This document shows positions 22,108 through 29,783 of a stretch of 43,050 bases of DNA, in pieces (position 1 is the stretch's first letter; each line of letters begins with the position of its first letter). A program made the position numbers and the translations under genes. A model generated the notes under the pieces. That model was not told the origin of the DNA, made no database searches, and was given only the letters and a program-made list of their open reading frames with translations. Origin of the DNA: a virus; the IMG/VR virus record IMGVR_UViG_3300048444_000433, positions 1 through 43,050 of that record. One strand, given 5' to 3'.

Positions 22108-22452
22108 TCAGGCCTCCTTTGCTGCGCCGGGTACGCGGAACTTGACGGCGGTGCCGGGATCGGGATCGGCTGCGCCATTGCCCACCGGTGCCGCCTTGCC
22201 GGGTTTGGCGTTGGCAGCCAGCTTGCGCAGGTTGGCAACCGGCAGCGCCTTGCAGTCGTCTTCATCGAGGATCGCTGCTTTGACGATGGTGTTCGTCAAG
22301 CTTTCGCGCTCAGCCTCTTCGGCTTCCTTTGCCGCGTTGGCCTGCGCTTCCTGAGCGTCGGTGAGGGTCTTCAGACCGTTGGTGACAGTGTCAGCCAGCG
22401 TGTCGATTTTGGTGTTCACCGCATCGAGTGCGGCCTTGGTTTCTTTGTCCAT
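22108..22452 (-). CDS. Internally initiated scaffold protein (Nu3-like)
   Basis: An in-frame ATG at 22452 inside the protease gene is preceded by AAAAGGAGG (22458-22466), with the AGGAGG core five bases from the start. This is one of the strongest ribosome binding sites in the window. It would produce the 114-residue C-terminal domain alone, a helical, charged, alanine-rich protein that fits a scaffold. Two in-frame products from one gene is the lambda C/Nu3 plan. Expression from this start is inferred from the site. Confidence 0.75.
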   Translation of the reverse strand: MDKETKAALDAVNTKIDTLADTVTNGLKTLTDAQEAQANAAKEAEEAERESLTNTIVKAAILDEDDCKALPVANLRKLAANAKPGKAAPVGNGAADPDPGTAVKFRVPGAAKEA

Positions 22453-23208
22453 GGGATCCTCCTTTTGGACATCTTCGTTCGCCTCGGCGGAGCCGCCGGA
22501 CATGATGCCCCGAAGGGCTTCAACCAGACGCGGCAAAAGCGCTTCACGCGCCTTCGCCTTGTCCAATCGCTCGGCGCTGTCGAGCAGATGCTCAGCAGCC
22601 CATGCAAGGTCATCCTCGGCCCAATCGACGCGCGAGTTGATGACGGTGAGTCCTGATTTGTTGACCAGCAGACCGACGCCTTCGTCTGGCGTGATCGCGC
22701 CCGGCTCATCCAACAACAGGGCGTTATGGTCCCACACGAAGTTGCGGCCGATCTTCTCAGCGGCATGCCCTTCCGGGGCGTCTTCGATGTTCATGTAGAG
22801 GCCGGTTGAGGTATGGATCGGCTCGCCCTTGTTGATCGCTTCGAGCAGGCGCTGACCGTTGGCGTTCTCTGCGGCGCGATCCTTGTAGATCACCACGTCG
22901 ATCGCGATCCGGTCATCCACCCGGCGGGCGTTTTCGTTGAAGGCAAACACGCCGTTTTCCGCCACGGCCACCGGATCAGCAGCGTTGAGGAACATGCCGT
23001 CTTTCTGCGGATGCCCCAACGGCGCGTGGGTGCCGTTCAGCCCTTCAAACGACTTGTCGATCTCATCCTTGCCGTAGAAAATACCGTTCAGAATGGTATC
23101 GTCTTTGATCACGTAGGATGGGACGATCATCACGTTGTGGCCGTTGCGGACCTCATGCCGAATTGGCCCGACAGCATTGCTGCGAGCGTGAACCAGTGCT
23201 TTATTCAT
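22108..23208 (-). CDS. Prohead protease with C-terminal scaffold (DUF2213-type)
   Basis: Residues 1 to about 190 form a protease-like domain (GIFYGKDEIDKSFEGLNGTHAPLGHP, GEPIHTSTGLYMNIED). A histidine in THAPLGHP and a serine in HTSTGL are candidate catalytic residues. After a linker, residues 253-366 form a charged helical scaffold with the coiled-coil run TKIDTLADTVTNGLKTL. The ATG at 23208 is chosen because GAGAGG lies nine bases upstream; it overlaps the portal stop by eight bases. The enzyme should cleave scaffold and capsid proteins during prohead maturation. The architecture parallels lambda C/Nu3. Confidence 0.85.
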   Translation of the reverse strand: MNKALVHARSNAVGPIRHEVRNGHNVMIVPSYVIKDDTILNGIFYGKDEIDKSFEGLNGTHAPLGHPQKDGMFLNAADPVAVAENGVFAFNENARRVDDRIAIDVVIYKDRAAENANGQRLLEAINKGEPIHTSTGLYMNIEDAPEGHAAEKIGRNFVWDHNALLLDEPGAITPDEGVGLLVNKSGLTVINSRVDWAEDDLAWAAEHLLDSAERLDKAKAREALLPRLVEALRGIMSGGSAEANEDVQKEDPMDKETKAALDAVNTKIDTLADTVTNGLKTLTDAQEAQANAAKEAEEAERESLTNTIVKAAILDEDDCKALPVANLRKLAANAKPGKAAPVGNGAADPDPGTAVKFRVPGAAKEA

Positions 23209-24490
23209 CGTCGTCATCCTCTCCATCATCAACCGACAGCCCTTCAGGGTGTCCCGCAGCGCGCCTAATTTCGGTTGCGGTGAATACTTCGCCCGCCTCG
23301 GACGTATTGATCTCAGACATAGTTTTCGCCCGCGCCATCATGGCGTCGGGGCCGTCATCCAGCAGCGAAGCCCACTCGATCCGCCATGCACCCGCAGGCA
23401 GCGTGCCAGCCTTCTGAAACCGCTCGATCAGCGTCATGATTGCCGGGGCGATCTCGCCGGACCGGCGGGCCTCGTTCGTGCGCGCCCAATCCTTGGCGTC
23501 TTCCGTGCTGGCACGCTCGCCGGTGATCATGCCGATCAGCACCTTGAACGGAATCCGCATCGACGCCGCGAAGGTCATCACGCAGATGTTCCAGAACTCC
23601 TCCGGCTGCGGCAGCGTGATGTTCGGAAACTCGGTTTTCATCTTCGACAGCAGCAGGGACGCGTCGAAGCCCGACGCCCAGGCCTTCACCACCTCGTTCA
23701 GCTTGTCCGTCAGTTCGGCCGGGTCAATCCCCATGCCGCGCGCCATTTCCTCGAACCCGTTACCATCCTCCATCGAGATGACCGGCGCGTTCTTTGCGGT
23801 CTTGAAGAAACCTTCCGCCCCAGCGCCGCTGATTTTTTCTGCGTCAAGCATGGCATTGTAACCCGCCTCAAGCTGGGAGCGGTCGTTGATCGTGCCATCC
23901 CGCGACAGGATCAGAACACGGTCGGGATGTACCTTGAAACGACGCCGCGGGCCGGCCGATGTCGTGTCGCTACCCACAGCGTTCTCGGCATACTCCCACA
24001 TCGTGGGCTCGCCGTAGGTTTCCGAGGTGGTGTCGGTGTCAAACTCAGATGGGCGCAGCTGGTGCTGCCAGCATGGGATTGCCGCGAACAGCTTGGTGAT
24101 GCCCACCGCCTTATCCAGAGGCTCGTTCATGTTCTTGTCGTCGGAGAACCGTAGGACCAGCCCGCCATAGTCACCCACGATGGATCGCGCATCGGCCTCT
24201 GCAAACTGCTGCCAGAAGCGAATACGCGCCAGATGCTCCGAGACCGCCTTCTCAGTGCTGCTCAGTTCGTCGTCTTTGTCGGTGGTGCGCAGGATCGGCA
24301 CCGATTGCCACGTCTTCGACTTGAACGCGTTGACCGCAGCAGCCGCTAAGCCGTTCCGGCGATACATGCGCAGAAGGTCAGGGAACGTCAGGCGCTCAGG
24401 CCAGCCGTATTCGTCAGCATGCACCCGCTTGACGTTCGACAGCGTTGCGAAGTGCTCGGGGAACATCCCGGCCAGTGTTCGTTGTGCCAT
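23201..24490 (-). CDS. Portal protein (DUF1073-type)
   Basis: The 429-residue protein follows the large terminase with a one-base stop-start overlap (TGATG). It has typical portal traits: an early LRMYRRNGLAAAAVNAF region, the SIVGDYGGLVLRF strand pair, RRRFKVHPDRVLILS and the long helix around KDWARTNEARRSGEIAPAIMTLIERF. It forms the dodecameric DNA channel at the capsid vertex. Databases may label this domain with anti-CBASS Acb1 because that name is attached to the same family; the full-length portal context argues against an Acb1 role. Confidence 0.88.
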   Translation of the reverse strand: MAQRTLAGMFPEHFATLSNVKRVHADEYGWPERLTFPDLLRMYRRNGLAAAAVNAFKSKTWQSVPILRTTDKDDELSSTEKAVSEHLARIRFWQQFAEADARSIVGDYGGLVLRFSDDKNMNEPLDKAVGITKLFAAIPCWQHQLRPSEFDTDTTSETYGEPTMWEYAENAVGSDTTSAGPRRRFKVHPDRVLILSRDGTINDRSQLEAGYNAMLDAEKISGAGAEGFFKTAKNAPVISMEDGNGFEEMARGMGIDPAELTDKLNEVVKAWASGFDASLLLSKMKTEFPNITLPQPEEFWNICVMTFAASMRIPFKVLIGMITGERASTEDAKDWARTNEARRSGEIAPAIMTLIERFQKAGTLPAGAWRIEWASLLDDGPDAMMARAKTMSEINTSEAGEVFTATEIRRAAGHPEGLSVDDGEDDDDE

Positions 24491-25968
24491 CAGCGGCGCC
24501 CTTTCGGGATGCCGAAGCCGACGAAAGACCCATACCCGCCCAGCATGTCAGCAATCGCGTCCATCATCGGGTCAATCTGGTCGTCAAAGCCGGTGCCGAG
24601 GCCGTCAAATGTCTGCATTTCATACCTCAGGCTTTCGGTGAACGGCGCATCTTTGGGCAGCCAAACCTGCCCCGTGGCAATCCATGGGGCGGCGTCTAGC
24701 CCGCGCGTGTACTTGTCTTTAGTGTTGCGCTGGATGCCCTGAACCGGGATGCCCTTGCGCTGCAATGTCTGGATCAGGCCGGTGCCTGAAACCTTATCCT
24801 CAACCCATAGGCCGCGAACATTCCGCCCGGCGTCCTTGTGCTTTTGCCAGAACGTCAGCGCCGTCTTTTCCAGGTCAGGCGCTTCCCACTTGCCCCGTAC
24901 CAGATCAATCAGACCAGCACCGCCGCCCTTGAACTTGGCCCAAAGCTCGATAACCGAATAGTCGTTCCGCTCGCCCGTCTTTTGCGCCGTGTCCGCGTAC
25001 ATGCGGTAATAATCGATCTCCGGAAGATCATCGGCGGCGTACCAGCGCACCCCGCTCATATCGAACAGCGCACCCTCAGCCGATACCGGGCGCTGCATGT
25101 ACTGGCTGGCGAAGGTGTAGGCGTCGGCCTTGATGACCTCGATTTCCTCGACGCTGTGCTTCTCCGACCAGAGCGGCCCGTCCGGCAGATCGTGCGGCAC
25201 CGGGCGTCCGTGCGTCCATTCCTTGGGGTATTCCGCCGACTGGTCGATGATGACCGGTAGGTCGAGGTGATCCCAGACTTCGCCGGTCCCTCCGGTCAGT
25301 AGGTGGCCCACGAAGTCGTCGCTGTGCAGCCGCTGCATAATCACCACGATAGGCACGGCATCATGCGCCAAACGGCTGCGGAACGTGTTGGTAGCCCTTT
25401 TGTTGACCGATGCCCGTTTCGTCGGGCTGAAAGCATCGTCCGGCTTCAAGGGGTCATCGACCACCAAGGCGCCGGTGAAGTTATCCTTGTCCATGTAACC
25501 AGCGCGGAACCCTGTGATCGGGCCACCAGCGGCCTTGGCCAGCATCCCGCCGCCTTGCACAGTCTTCCAGCGATCCTTTGCGCTGGTGTCTGACTTGATC
25601 CCCACGGCGGCAAGCTCACCGAACTCAGGAAGCTCGATCAGGCTTTTGATCTTGTCGCTATTCTCGCGCGCCAGATCGTCTGAGAAGGTGGCGTGGATGA
25701 AGCGCGCAGCCGGGTTGAGCATGAAACCCCGGGCGATGAAGTTGACCACCGCCATCTCGGTCTTGGTGTAGCCTGGCGGCAGCGTGATAATTAGGCGGCT
25801 GATCTCGCCCGCATGTACCTGGTCGAGGGTTTGGCCGATGACGCGGTGGTGCGGTCCCTCGATGAGCCCCATCCCCTCACGCGCCGGGAAGTGGTAGCGC
25901 GCAAAGCCGAGGTTACTCCGCCTCGCCCACTCCTTCTGGATCTCGTGCTTTGTCGGTAAGGCGTTCAA
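24490..25968 (-). CDS. Terminase large subunit
   Basis: The 492-residue protein has an ATPase domain with Walker A LPPGYTKTE (residues 63-71) and Walker B VVDDP (169-173). The C-terminal nuclease domain holds an acidic segment YRMYADTAQ near residue 320. It drives DNA into the prohead and cuts it. The predicted start is TTG at 25968, preceded by GAGGAG at ten bases and lying 56 bases inside the small-subunit gene. The packaging strategy (cos or pac) cannot be told by eye. Confidence 0.93.
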   Translation of the reverse strand: MNALPTKHEIQKEWARRSNLGFARYHFPAREGMGLIEGPHHRVIGQTLDQVHAGEISRLIITLPPGYTKTEMAVVNFIARGFMLNPAARFIHATFSDDLARENSDKIKSLIELPEFGELAAVGIKSDTSAKDRWKTVQGGGMLAKAAGGPITGFRAGYMDKDNFTGALVVDDPLKPDDAFSPTKRASVNKRATNTFRSRLAHDAVPIVVIMQRLHSDDFVGHLLTGGTGEVWDHLDLPVIIDQSAEYPKEWTHGRPVPHDLPDGPLWSEKHSVEEIEVIKADAYTFASQYMQRPVSAEGALFDMSGVRWYAADDLPEIDYYRMYADTAQKTGERNDYSVIELWAKFKGGGAGLIDLVRGKWEAPDLEKTALTFWQKHKDAGRNVRGLWVEDKVSGTGLIQTLQRKGIPVQGIQRNTKDKYTRGLDAAPWIATGQVWLPKDAPFTESLRYEMQTFDGLGTGFDDQIDPMMDAIADMLGGYGSFVGFGIPKGRR

Positions 25969-26398
25969 GCTGGGCTAGCTCCTCATCCGACAGGTTGGAG
26001 AGAACCACGGCGGGCGCGGGCGTCATGCTGCCGTCCGGGCTGGTGACTTCCAAGCGGCTTGGCTTATCCAGCCCCAGCAGTTTGATCTTGGCTGATGTGG
26101 CTCCAACCATGGCCGCTGCCTGCCCCTGAACCTTCGCCACGCCCCTCGCCTCTTCAAGCTCCTCCATCGCCTTATGGCGGGTGTAGATCGAAAGCTGCGC
26201 CGCCTGCTCAGAAAGCGCCTCGAGCCTTTGGGCTATCTTAGGGTGATCAAGAAGCTGGCTGGCTTCGACATAGATCCATTCATCACGGGCGTTTTCTTCA
26301 ACGTCATACGCTCGGCGGTATGCCTCAGCGGCATTGCCGGTCTCGAAATAAACCAGCGCAAACGCCTCTTGCTTTCGCGTCAGTTCGCGCCCGGCCAT
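25913..26398 (-). CDS. Terminase small subunit
   Basis: From the ATG at 26398 (GAGG five bases upstream) the product has 161 residues. The N-terminal ELTRKQEAFALVYFETGNAAEAYRRAY is the hallmark of the terminase_2 small-subunit family, a helix-turn-helix that binds the packaging site. A coiled-coil-like oligomerisation region follows (HKAMEELEEARGVAKVQGQ), and the acidic C-terminus should contact the large subunit. It is the first gene of the late operon. Confidence 0.92.
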   Translation of the reverse strand: MAGRELTRKQEAFALVYFETGNAAEAYRRAYDVEENARDEWIYVEASQLLDHPKIAQRLEALSEQAAQLSIYTRHKAMEELEEARGVAKVQGQAAAMVGATSAKIKLLGLDKPSRLEVTSPDGSMTPAPAVVLSNLSDEELAQLERLTDKARDPEGVGEAE

Positions 26399-26431
26399 AT
26401 CCGCCTCGTAAAATGTTTGTTGAATTGCAGT

Positions 26432-26458
26432 AGCACCCGGCAACAAAGGCAGGGTGCT
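26432..26458. other. Hairpin between the NusG-like gene and terminase
   Basis: A perfect seven-base stem (AGCACCC at 26432-26438, GGGTGCT at 26452-26458) encloses a 13-base loop. It is in the 138-base gap that leads into the late operon. There is no T run after it in the leftward direction. It could be part of an antitermination site, a packaging signal or simple mRNA structure. Confidence 0.5.
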
Positions 26459-26536
26459 GGTTCGCCTCTACCGTCAAAGCGGGTTGGAGGGTCAGCCGCA
26501 TTGTGCGCGGTTGCCCTGAACATACCCGATGCGGTG

Positions 26537-27115
26537 TCATCGCGCAATACGTTGTATCGCCTCAACGCTGGTCTCACCTTCGATACGGCCAATTGCACTG
26601 ATCCCGCGATACCATACCCTGCCCATTTCTGACCGCACCACATCGACGCAGAACCCGCTAAGCGGCCCGCCACTGAGCGTCACGCGCTCCCCGACATCGG
26701 GTGTCAGCGCAGCGATGCGCTCCGCCTCCTGACGGTCAACTTCGGTCGGCAACCCCATCATGCGCATCACGTCAGCCTCGCGCACATTTACCGGATAGCC
26801 ACCCAGTGAGAACACGCCTGTGATCACCCGACGCTGGCGCATCACATCCCACTGCGGTGCGAACTCAAACTTCGCATAGATGATCTGGCTGATCATGGGT
26901 GCGGTGAAGTCATACCGCTTGCCCCGAATATGGCGAACCCGATCCACAGTCGGATAAAGTACCTCCACACCGGCCCCCCTGAGGGTTTCAGCAGCCTTAG
27001 CTTCCTGCTGAGGAGCGACGACCAGCGCATGCCACTTCGGTTTACTGAGCGGTCTGCCCGTGAGGCCACGAACGGACCGAAAGGGCCATGGATCGCCGAT
27101 CTTCAATTTCGTCAT
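26537..27115 (-). CDS. NusG-like transcription antitermination protein
   Basis: The 192-residue protein has a NusG N-terminal-like domain (about residues 26-115). It begins KWHALVVAPQQEAKAAETLRGAGVEVLYPTV and contains the conserved strand before FSLGGYPVNV. A KOW motif follows (PDVGERVTLSGGPLSGFCVDVV, about 140-160). Family members bind RNA polymerase and make it resist pauses and terminators. As the last gene before terminase, with only a 138-base gap, it is well placed to control late transcription, the role Q or N plays in lambda. The start has AAAGGG six bases upstream. Function in this phage is inferred. Confidence 0.85.
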   Translation of the reverse strand: MTKLKIGDPWPFRSVRGLTGRPLSKPKWHALVVAPQQEAKAAETLRGAGVEVLYPTVDRVRHIRGKRYDFTAPMISQIIYAKFEFAPQWDVMRQRRVITGVFSLGGYPVNVREADVMRMMGLPTEVDRQEAERIAALTPDVGERVTLSGGPLSGFCVDVVRSEMGRVWYRGISAIGRIEGETSVEAIQRIAR

Positions 27116-27149
27116 GCTCTGCCCTTTGTGCCTGTGGTGTCTGTGTGGG

Positions 27150-27365
27150 TCACTCCGATTGCCACCCGCTTGTCAGTGAAAGCCCTTCGCCGTCACACTC
27201 GCCCACACAGATATGCAGGTCGGTGATATCCATCGCGGCCATCGCAAGAATGCCGATGAGCAAGCCTGCCCAGAAATGTCGCCGCAGAATTTGGGGGAAT
27301 AGGAACTTCGCTGCCTCGCTGTCGGTGTAGCCCTTCTTGTCGAGATTGATCCATTTGTCGCTCAC
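27150..27365 (-). CDS. Small membrane protein
   Basis: The start overlaps the DnaA-like stop as ATGA. The 71-residue protein has one transmembrane segment (about residues 31-47) and a C-terminal part with two cysteines (HICVGECDGEG). It sits between replication and late-control genes. Function unknown. Confidence 0.65.
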   Translation of the reverse strand: MSDKWINLDKKGYTDSEAAKFLFPQILRRHFWAGLLIGILAMAAMDITDLHICVGECDGEGLSLTSGWQSE

Positions 27366-27670
27366 CCCACCGCCCTCCGCTTAACCGCCGCAATCCCGTG
27401 CTGCACCGTCGTGTGATCCCGGTTAAACACGCGCCCGATGCGCGAAAGGCTGTACCCCTGTTTGAAAAGCTCCGACATGCACTCCTGCCGCTTGTGCGCC
27501 ACCTCGTGGATGCGCGTGGGGCCGAAGAAGTCCCGCGGCTTGATGCCGTTGTGCTGGGCGAAGTTATTCGCGAACTCCGTCGGGTCACTGGGCCGGGCAA
27601 GCTGCGGGTTGCACTGCGCTGCCCAGAAGTAGGCGGTCTGCATTTCTTGCGCTGTGATGGGTTCGATCAT
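27362..27670 (-). CDS. DnaA domain IV-like DNA-binding protein
   Basis: The 102-residue protein carries the DnaA signature in its C-terminal half. A helix containing HEVAHKRQECMSELF is followed by GYSLSRIGRVFNRDHTTVQHGIAAVKRR, with RDHTTV matching the DnaA-box recognition helix. The AAA+ domain is absent, so it can bind DNA but not load helicase itself. It may bind DnaA boxes in phage or host DNA to compete with host DnaA, direct phage replication, or regulate transcription. Overlaps on both sides (ATGA) place it in the replication operon. Confidence 0.88.
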   Translation of the reverse strand: MIEPITAQEMQTAYFWAAQCNPQLARPSDPTEFANNFAQHNGIKPRDFFGPTRIHEVAHKRQECMSELFKQGYSLSRIGRVFNRDHTTVQHGIAAVKRRAVG

Positions 27671-28221
27671 GCGATGCCCTCTTCGGGTTGAGCGAAATAT
27701 GCCCCCACCACATCGCCGTACTTGTCCTGCAACATGCCGTAGGCGTCATGCGAGTAAACTTCGAGAAACTTGGCCACGGAAGACCGGCGGTAATTGTCCA
27801 TCACTTCGCGCCCCACCAGCCCGCCAGAAACCAGCGACCAAGCTGAAGGCCCCCAGACCCACGATTCCGGCACGGGCTGCCCAGCGTTCATACGATTAGC
27901 CATCTGATGCTTATCATCGGCTTGGAAGGTCTCCACGCGAGCGCCGCTGACAGACGCGCTGCGCGGCATGGCATCCACAAACTCGGATTGCACCGGCCAA
28001 GCATAGCCTTTGTGGCTGTCGAGAACCGCGGTGAAGGTTTTATCGATGTTGCTCTCGTACTGGGCCGCATCGGTGACCGGCAGTCGGCGAGCGAAGGCCT
28101 CTGCGATGTTCTGAACCTGCGCCTTCATGGCGTCGTCGTCCAAACCCCTCGGCGGCACAAAGCTGCTGAGAAAACTAACCAGCGCCGATTTGGCCTTCGC
28201 TCTGCGTTCATCAAACTTCAT
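27667..28221 (-). CDS. Replication-region protein of unknown function
   Basis: The 184-residue product begins with GGAGG at five to six bases and overlaps the O-like gene's end by 11 bases. It is mostly helical (FAEAFARRLPVTDAAQYESNIDKTF-like segments) with no catalytic motif. It is encoded directly after the initiator gene, the place where lambda P (helicase loader) lies, so a loader or replisome partner is possible. That is position-based only. Confidence 0.6.
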   Translation of the reverse strand: MKFDERRAKAKSALVSFLSSFVPPRGLDDDAMKAQVQNIAEAFARRLPVTDAAQYESNIDKTFTAVLDSHKGYAWPVQSEFVDAMPRSASVSGARVETFQADDKHQMANRMNAGQPVPESWVWGPSAWSLVSGGLVGREVMDNYRRSSVAKFLEVYSHDAYGMLQDKYGDVVGAYFAQPEEGIA

Positions 28222-28768
28222 CGCTTACCTCCTTCAAAATTCTCTTTGATCGTGTGAAACCATTCTCCCTCCTCTTCCCCCTTTGGGGGTTAGGGGGTTC
28301 TTTCATGGATGGTTCTCTTTGGTTTGGGCGACGGTGTGTCGCCCCATGGGGTGACGGTGTGTCGGGGGTGGGGTGACAGACTGTCGGGGGTGACGGTGTG
28401 TCGGGGGTCATATCTTGTGTGTTGATCTCTACATCTTGTGTTGAGGGGCGACCGCCTGTCGGGGGTGATCCTTTGGCGAGAGGCTGTTTTGCGACCGTAT
28501 CAAGCAAGATTTTGTACTCGATGGTTTCCCCATTCCGGTGCTTTCGGGTGCCGATTTCAGATACAAAACCAGCGTCGATTAGAGTCTTGATCGTGCGCTG
28601 AATTGTGCGCTCGGTCGTCTCCAACTCTTTCGCCATGGTGGCCTTGGAAGCCCAAATGCCGGAACCGTCATCGCTGGCGAAGTCCGCCATCAACAGGATG
28701 ATGGACTTGCCTGTGAGGCCTACGCCGAGCCGCCTGCTCCGGACCAATGATGAGACGTGGTTACTCAT
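28211..28768 (-). CDS. O-like replication initiator (winged helix)
   Basis: From the ATG at 28768, which overlaps the methylase stop as ATGA, the product has 185 residues. The N-terminal half is a winged helix: LTGKSIILLMADFASDDGSGIWASKATMAKELETTERTIQRTIKTLIDAGFVSEIG (about residues 18-75, quoted in parts elsewhere). The middle is a low-complexity proline/threonine linker (about 100-150), encoded by the iteron repeats. The C-terminus is basic. Initiators of the lambda O type have the same plan: DNA-binding head, origin inside the gene, and a C-terminal loader-binding end. Confidence 0.8.
   Translation of the reverse strand: MSNHVSSLVRSRRLGVGLTGKSIILLMADFASDDGSGIWASKATMAKELETTERTIQRTIKTLIDAGFVSEIGTRKHRNGETIEYKILLDTVAKQPLAKGSPPTGGRPSTQDVEINTQDMTPDTPSPPTVCHPTPDTPSPHGATHRRPNQREPSMKEPPNPQRGKRRENGFTRSKRILKEVSDEV
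28326..28465 (-). repeat. Five iterons, candidate replication origin
   Basis: Five copies of a ~20-base element share the palindromic core GAC-N5-GTC flanked by G-rich sequence. The cores start at 28330, 28353, 28375, 28392 and 28450. The first is a perfect seven-base inverted repeat (GGGCGAC/GTCGCCC). A relatively AT-rich stretch (about 28408-28443) separates the fourth and fifth copies and could be the unwinding element. They lie inside the initiator gene, as in lambda. Confidence 0.78.
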
Positions 28769-29289
28769 ACTGCCTCGAACTTCTCTTTCTGGTTGCCCCA
28801 TGCATCCCAGCCCTTGCGCGGCCTCCGGGCGAACATTTCTAGCTTGCGGTGATCGGGCCAAACGGCGTCCACACGGTCCTGAAAATACTCAGGCTTGCGT
28901 GAGTGCTCGCGGGTGGGTGCTTCGACCACCGAGTCCGGGAACGGGGCGGTGCCAGGCCAGGGAAACTTCCCGCGCTTGGCGATGATTAGGATTTCGTGCC
29001 GATTGCGGGCCCAGTATCCGGTCGCGATGCGGGATTTTACCCAGACCATCTGGCTCACGTATTTGAAGCCCCATGCGTTCAGCACAGGCATTGAACGGGC
29101 CATCATCGGGGCGGTGGTCCACATGAACAGCAGTGCCTCCTTGGCTGCCCATTCCTTGACCGGCAGCGCGCAGATTTCGGCGTCGGTCATGCACTCGTAG
29201 TGGCGCATGGCATTGCGGCCCGGCTTGGCCTTGGAGTTACTGGCAAACTTCCACGGCGGGTCTGCGAAGATGATCTGGTAGTCGCTCAT
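28765..29289 (-). CDS. MT-A70-type adenine DNA methyltransferase
   Basis: The 174-residue protein has the catalytic DPPW (residues 10-13) within IIFADPPWKF. The family's AdoMet and target motifs follow: HYECMTDAEICALPV, LLFMWTTAPMM, WVKSRIATGYWARNRHEILIIAKRG, and REHSRKPEYFQDRVDAVWP. Such enzymes methylate adenine N6 in phage DNA and can protect it from host restriction or change methylation-sensitive regulation. The target sequence is unknown. It overlaps RusA-like and O-like genes by four bases on each side. Confidence 0.92.
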   Translation of the reverse strand: MSDYQIIFADPPWKFASNSKAKPGRNAMRHYECMTDAEICALPVKEWAAKEALLFMWTTAPMMARSMPVLNAWGFKYVSQMVWVKSRIATGYWARNRHEILIIAKRGKFPWPGTAPFPDSVVEAPTREHSRKPEYFQDRVDAVWPDHRKLEMFARRPRKGWDAWGNQKEKFEAV

Positions 29290-29639
29290 GTCTCGACCAC
29301 CCGAAAAACCACCTTACCCACCGGATCACGGCCAGCCCAAACCCTCGGAAAGTCCACGCGGAATTCCTTGTCATCACACCCCATGGCGTCAGCGATCCCG
29401 TCGATGTAGGCCTTCATCCGCCCGTGCATGTTGTGAACGTCGCCGCGAAAGGCCTTGGGCCAATATTCGACGTAGATCACGGCATCTGGGGTGCATTTGA
29501 CGCGGGGCTTTTCCAGCGCCAAAGCTCGTGCCAGACTGCGAGCGGTTTTCGTGGCTGTCGCCTTTGGCCACCAGCTACCCTTCGCGTGGGGTTGCAGTGC
29601 CTTGGAGGGCCATGGCAATTCGATCACGCGCACGCCCAT
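29286..29639 (-). CDS. RusA-like Holliday junction resolvase
   Basis: The 117-residue protein has the RusA layout: an N-terminal LPWPSKALQPH strand, then YVEYWPKAFRGDVHNMHGRMKAYIDGIADAMGCDDKEF, with the acidic residues of the metal site (the D in GDVHN and the DD in GCDD). Family members resolve four-way junctions before packaging. The start overlaps the preceding stop as TAATG. Confidence 0.83.
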   Translation of the reverse strand: MGVRVIELPWPSKALQPHAKGSWWPKATATKTARSLARALALEKPRVKCTPDAVIYVEYWPKAFRGDVHNMHGRMKAYIDGIADAMGCDDKEFRVDFPRVWAGRDPVGKVVFRVVET

Positions 29640-29779
29640 TACCGCCCACCCCTCGCCAGTATCTCATGCGTGACGGTGTACAGACGCTGGCGCAGGGCGA
29701 TGATGCCCGCGCGGCCTTGGCGGCCCTCGATGCGGCGCAGAATGGAAGCGCGCAGGGTATGCAGGTCAGTGAGGCTCAT
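29639..29779 (-). CDS. Small basic helical protein (46 aa)
   Basis: The ATG at 29779 is five bases after the stop of the frameshifted gene's second frame, and the stop overlaps RusA-like start as TAATG. The product is a basic amphipathic helix pair (LRASILRRIEGRQGRAGIIALRQRLY). A longer frame to 29842 would be an artefact of the overlapping gene. Function unknown. Confidence 0.55.
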   Translation of the reverse strand: MSLTDLHTLRASILRRIEGRQGRAGIIALRQRLYTVTHEILARGGR

Positions 29780-29783
29780 GGAT

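Noticed and set aside
24111-24119. DnaA-box-like TTATCCAGA
   Set aside because: A single one-mismatch site inside the portal coding region with no cluster; not enough for a functional claim.
23201-24490. Anti-CBASS Acb1-like function for the portal gene
   Set aside because: The name is attached to the shared domain family, but the full-length protein and its place between terminase and protease show it is the portal.
28326-28465. CRISPR-like direct repeats
   Set aside because: The repeats are spaced by only a few bases (two overlap) with no unique spacers of constant length and no cas genes; iterons explain them better.
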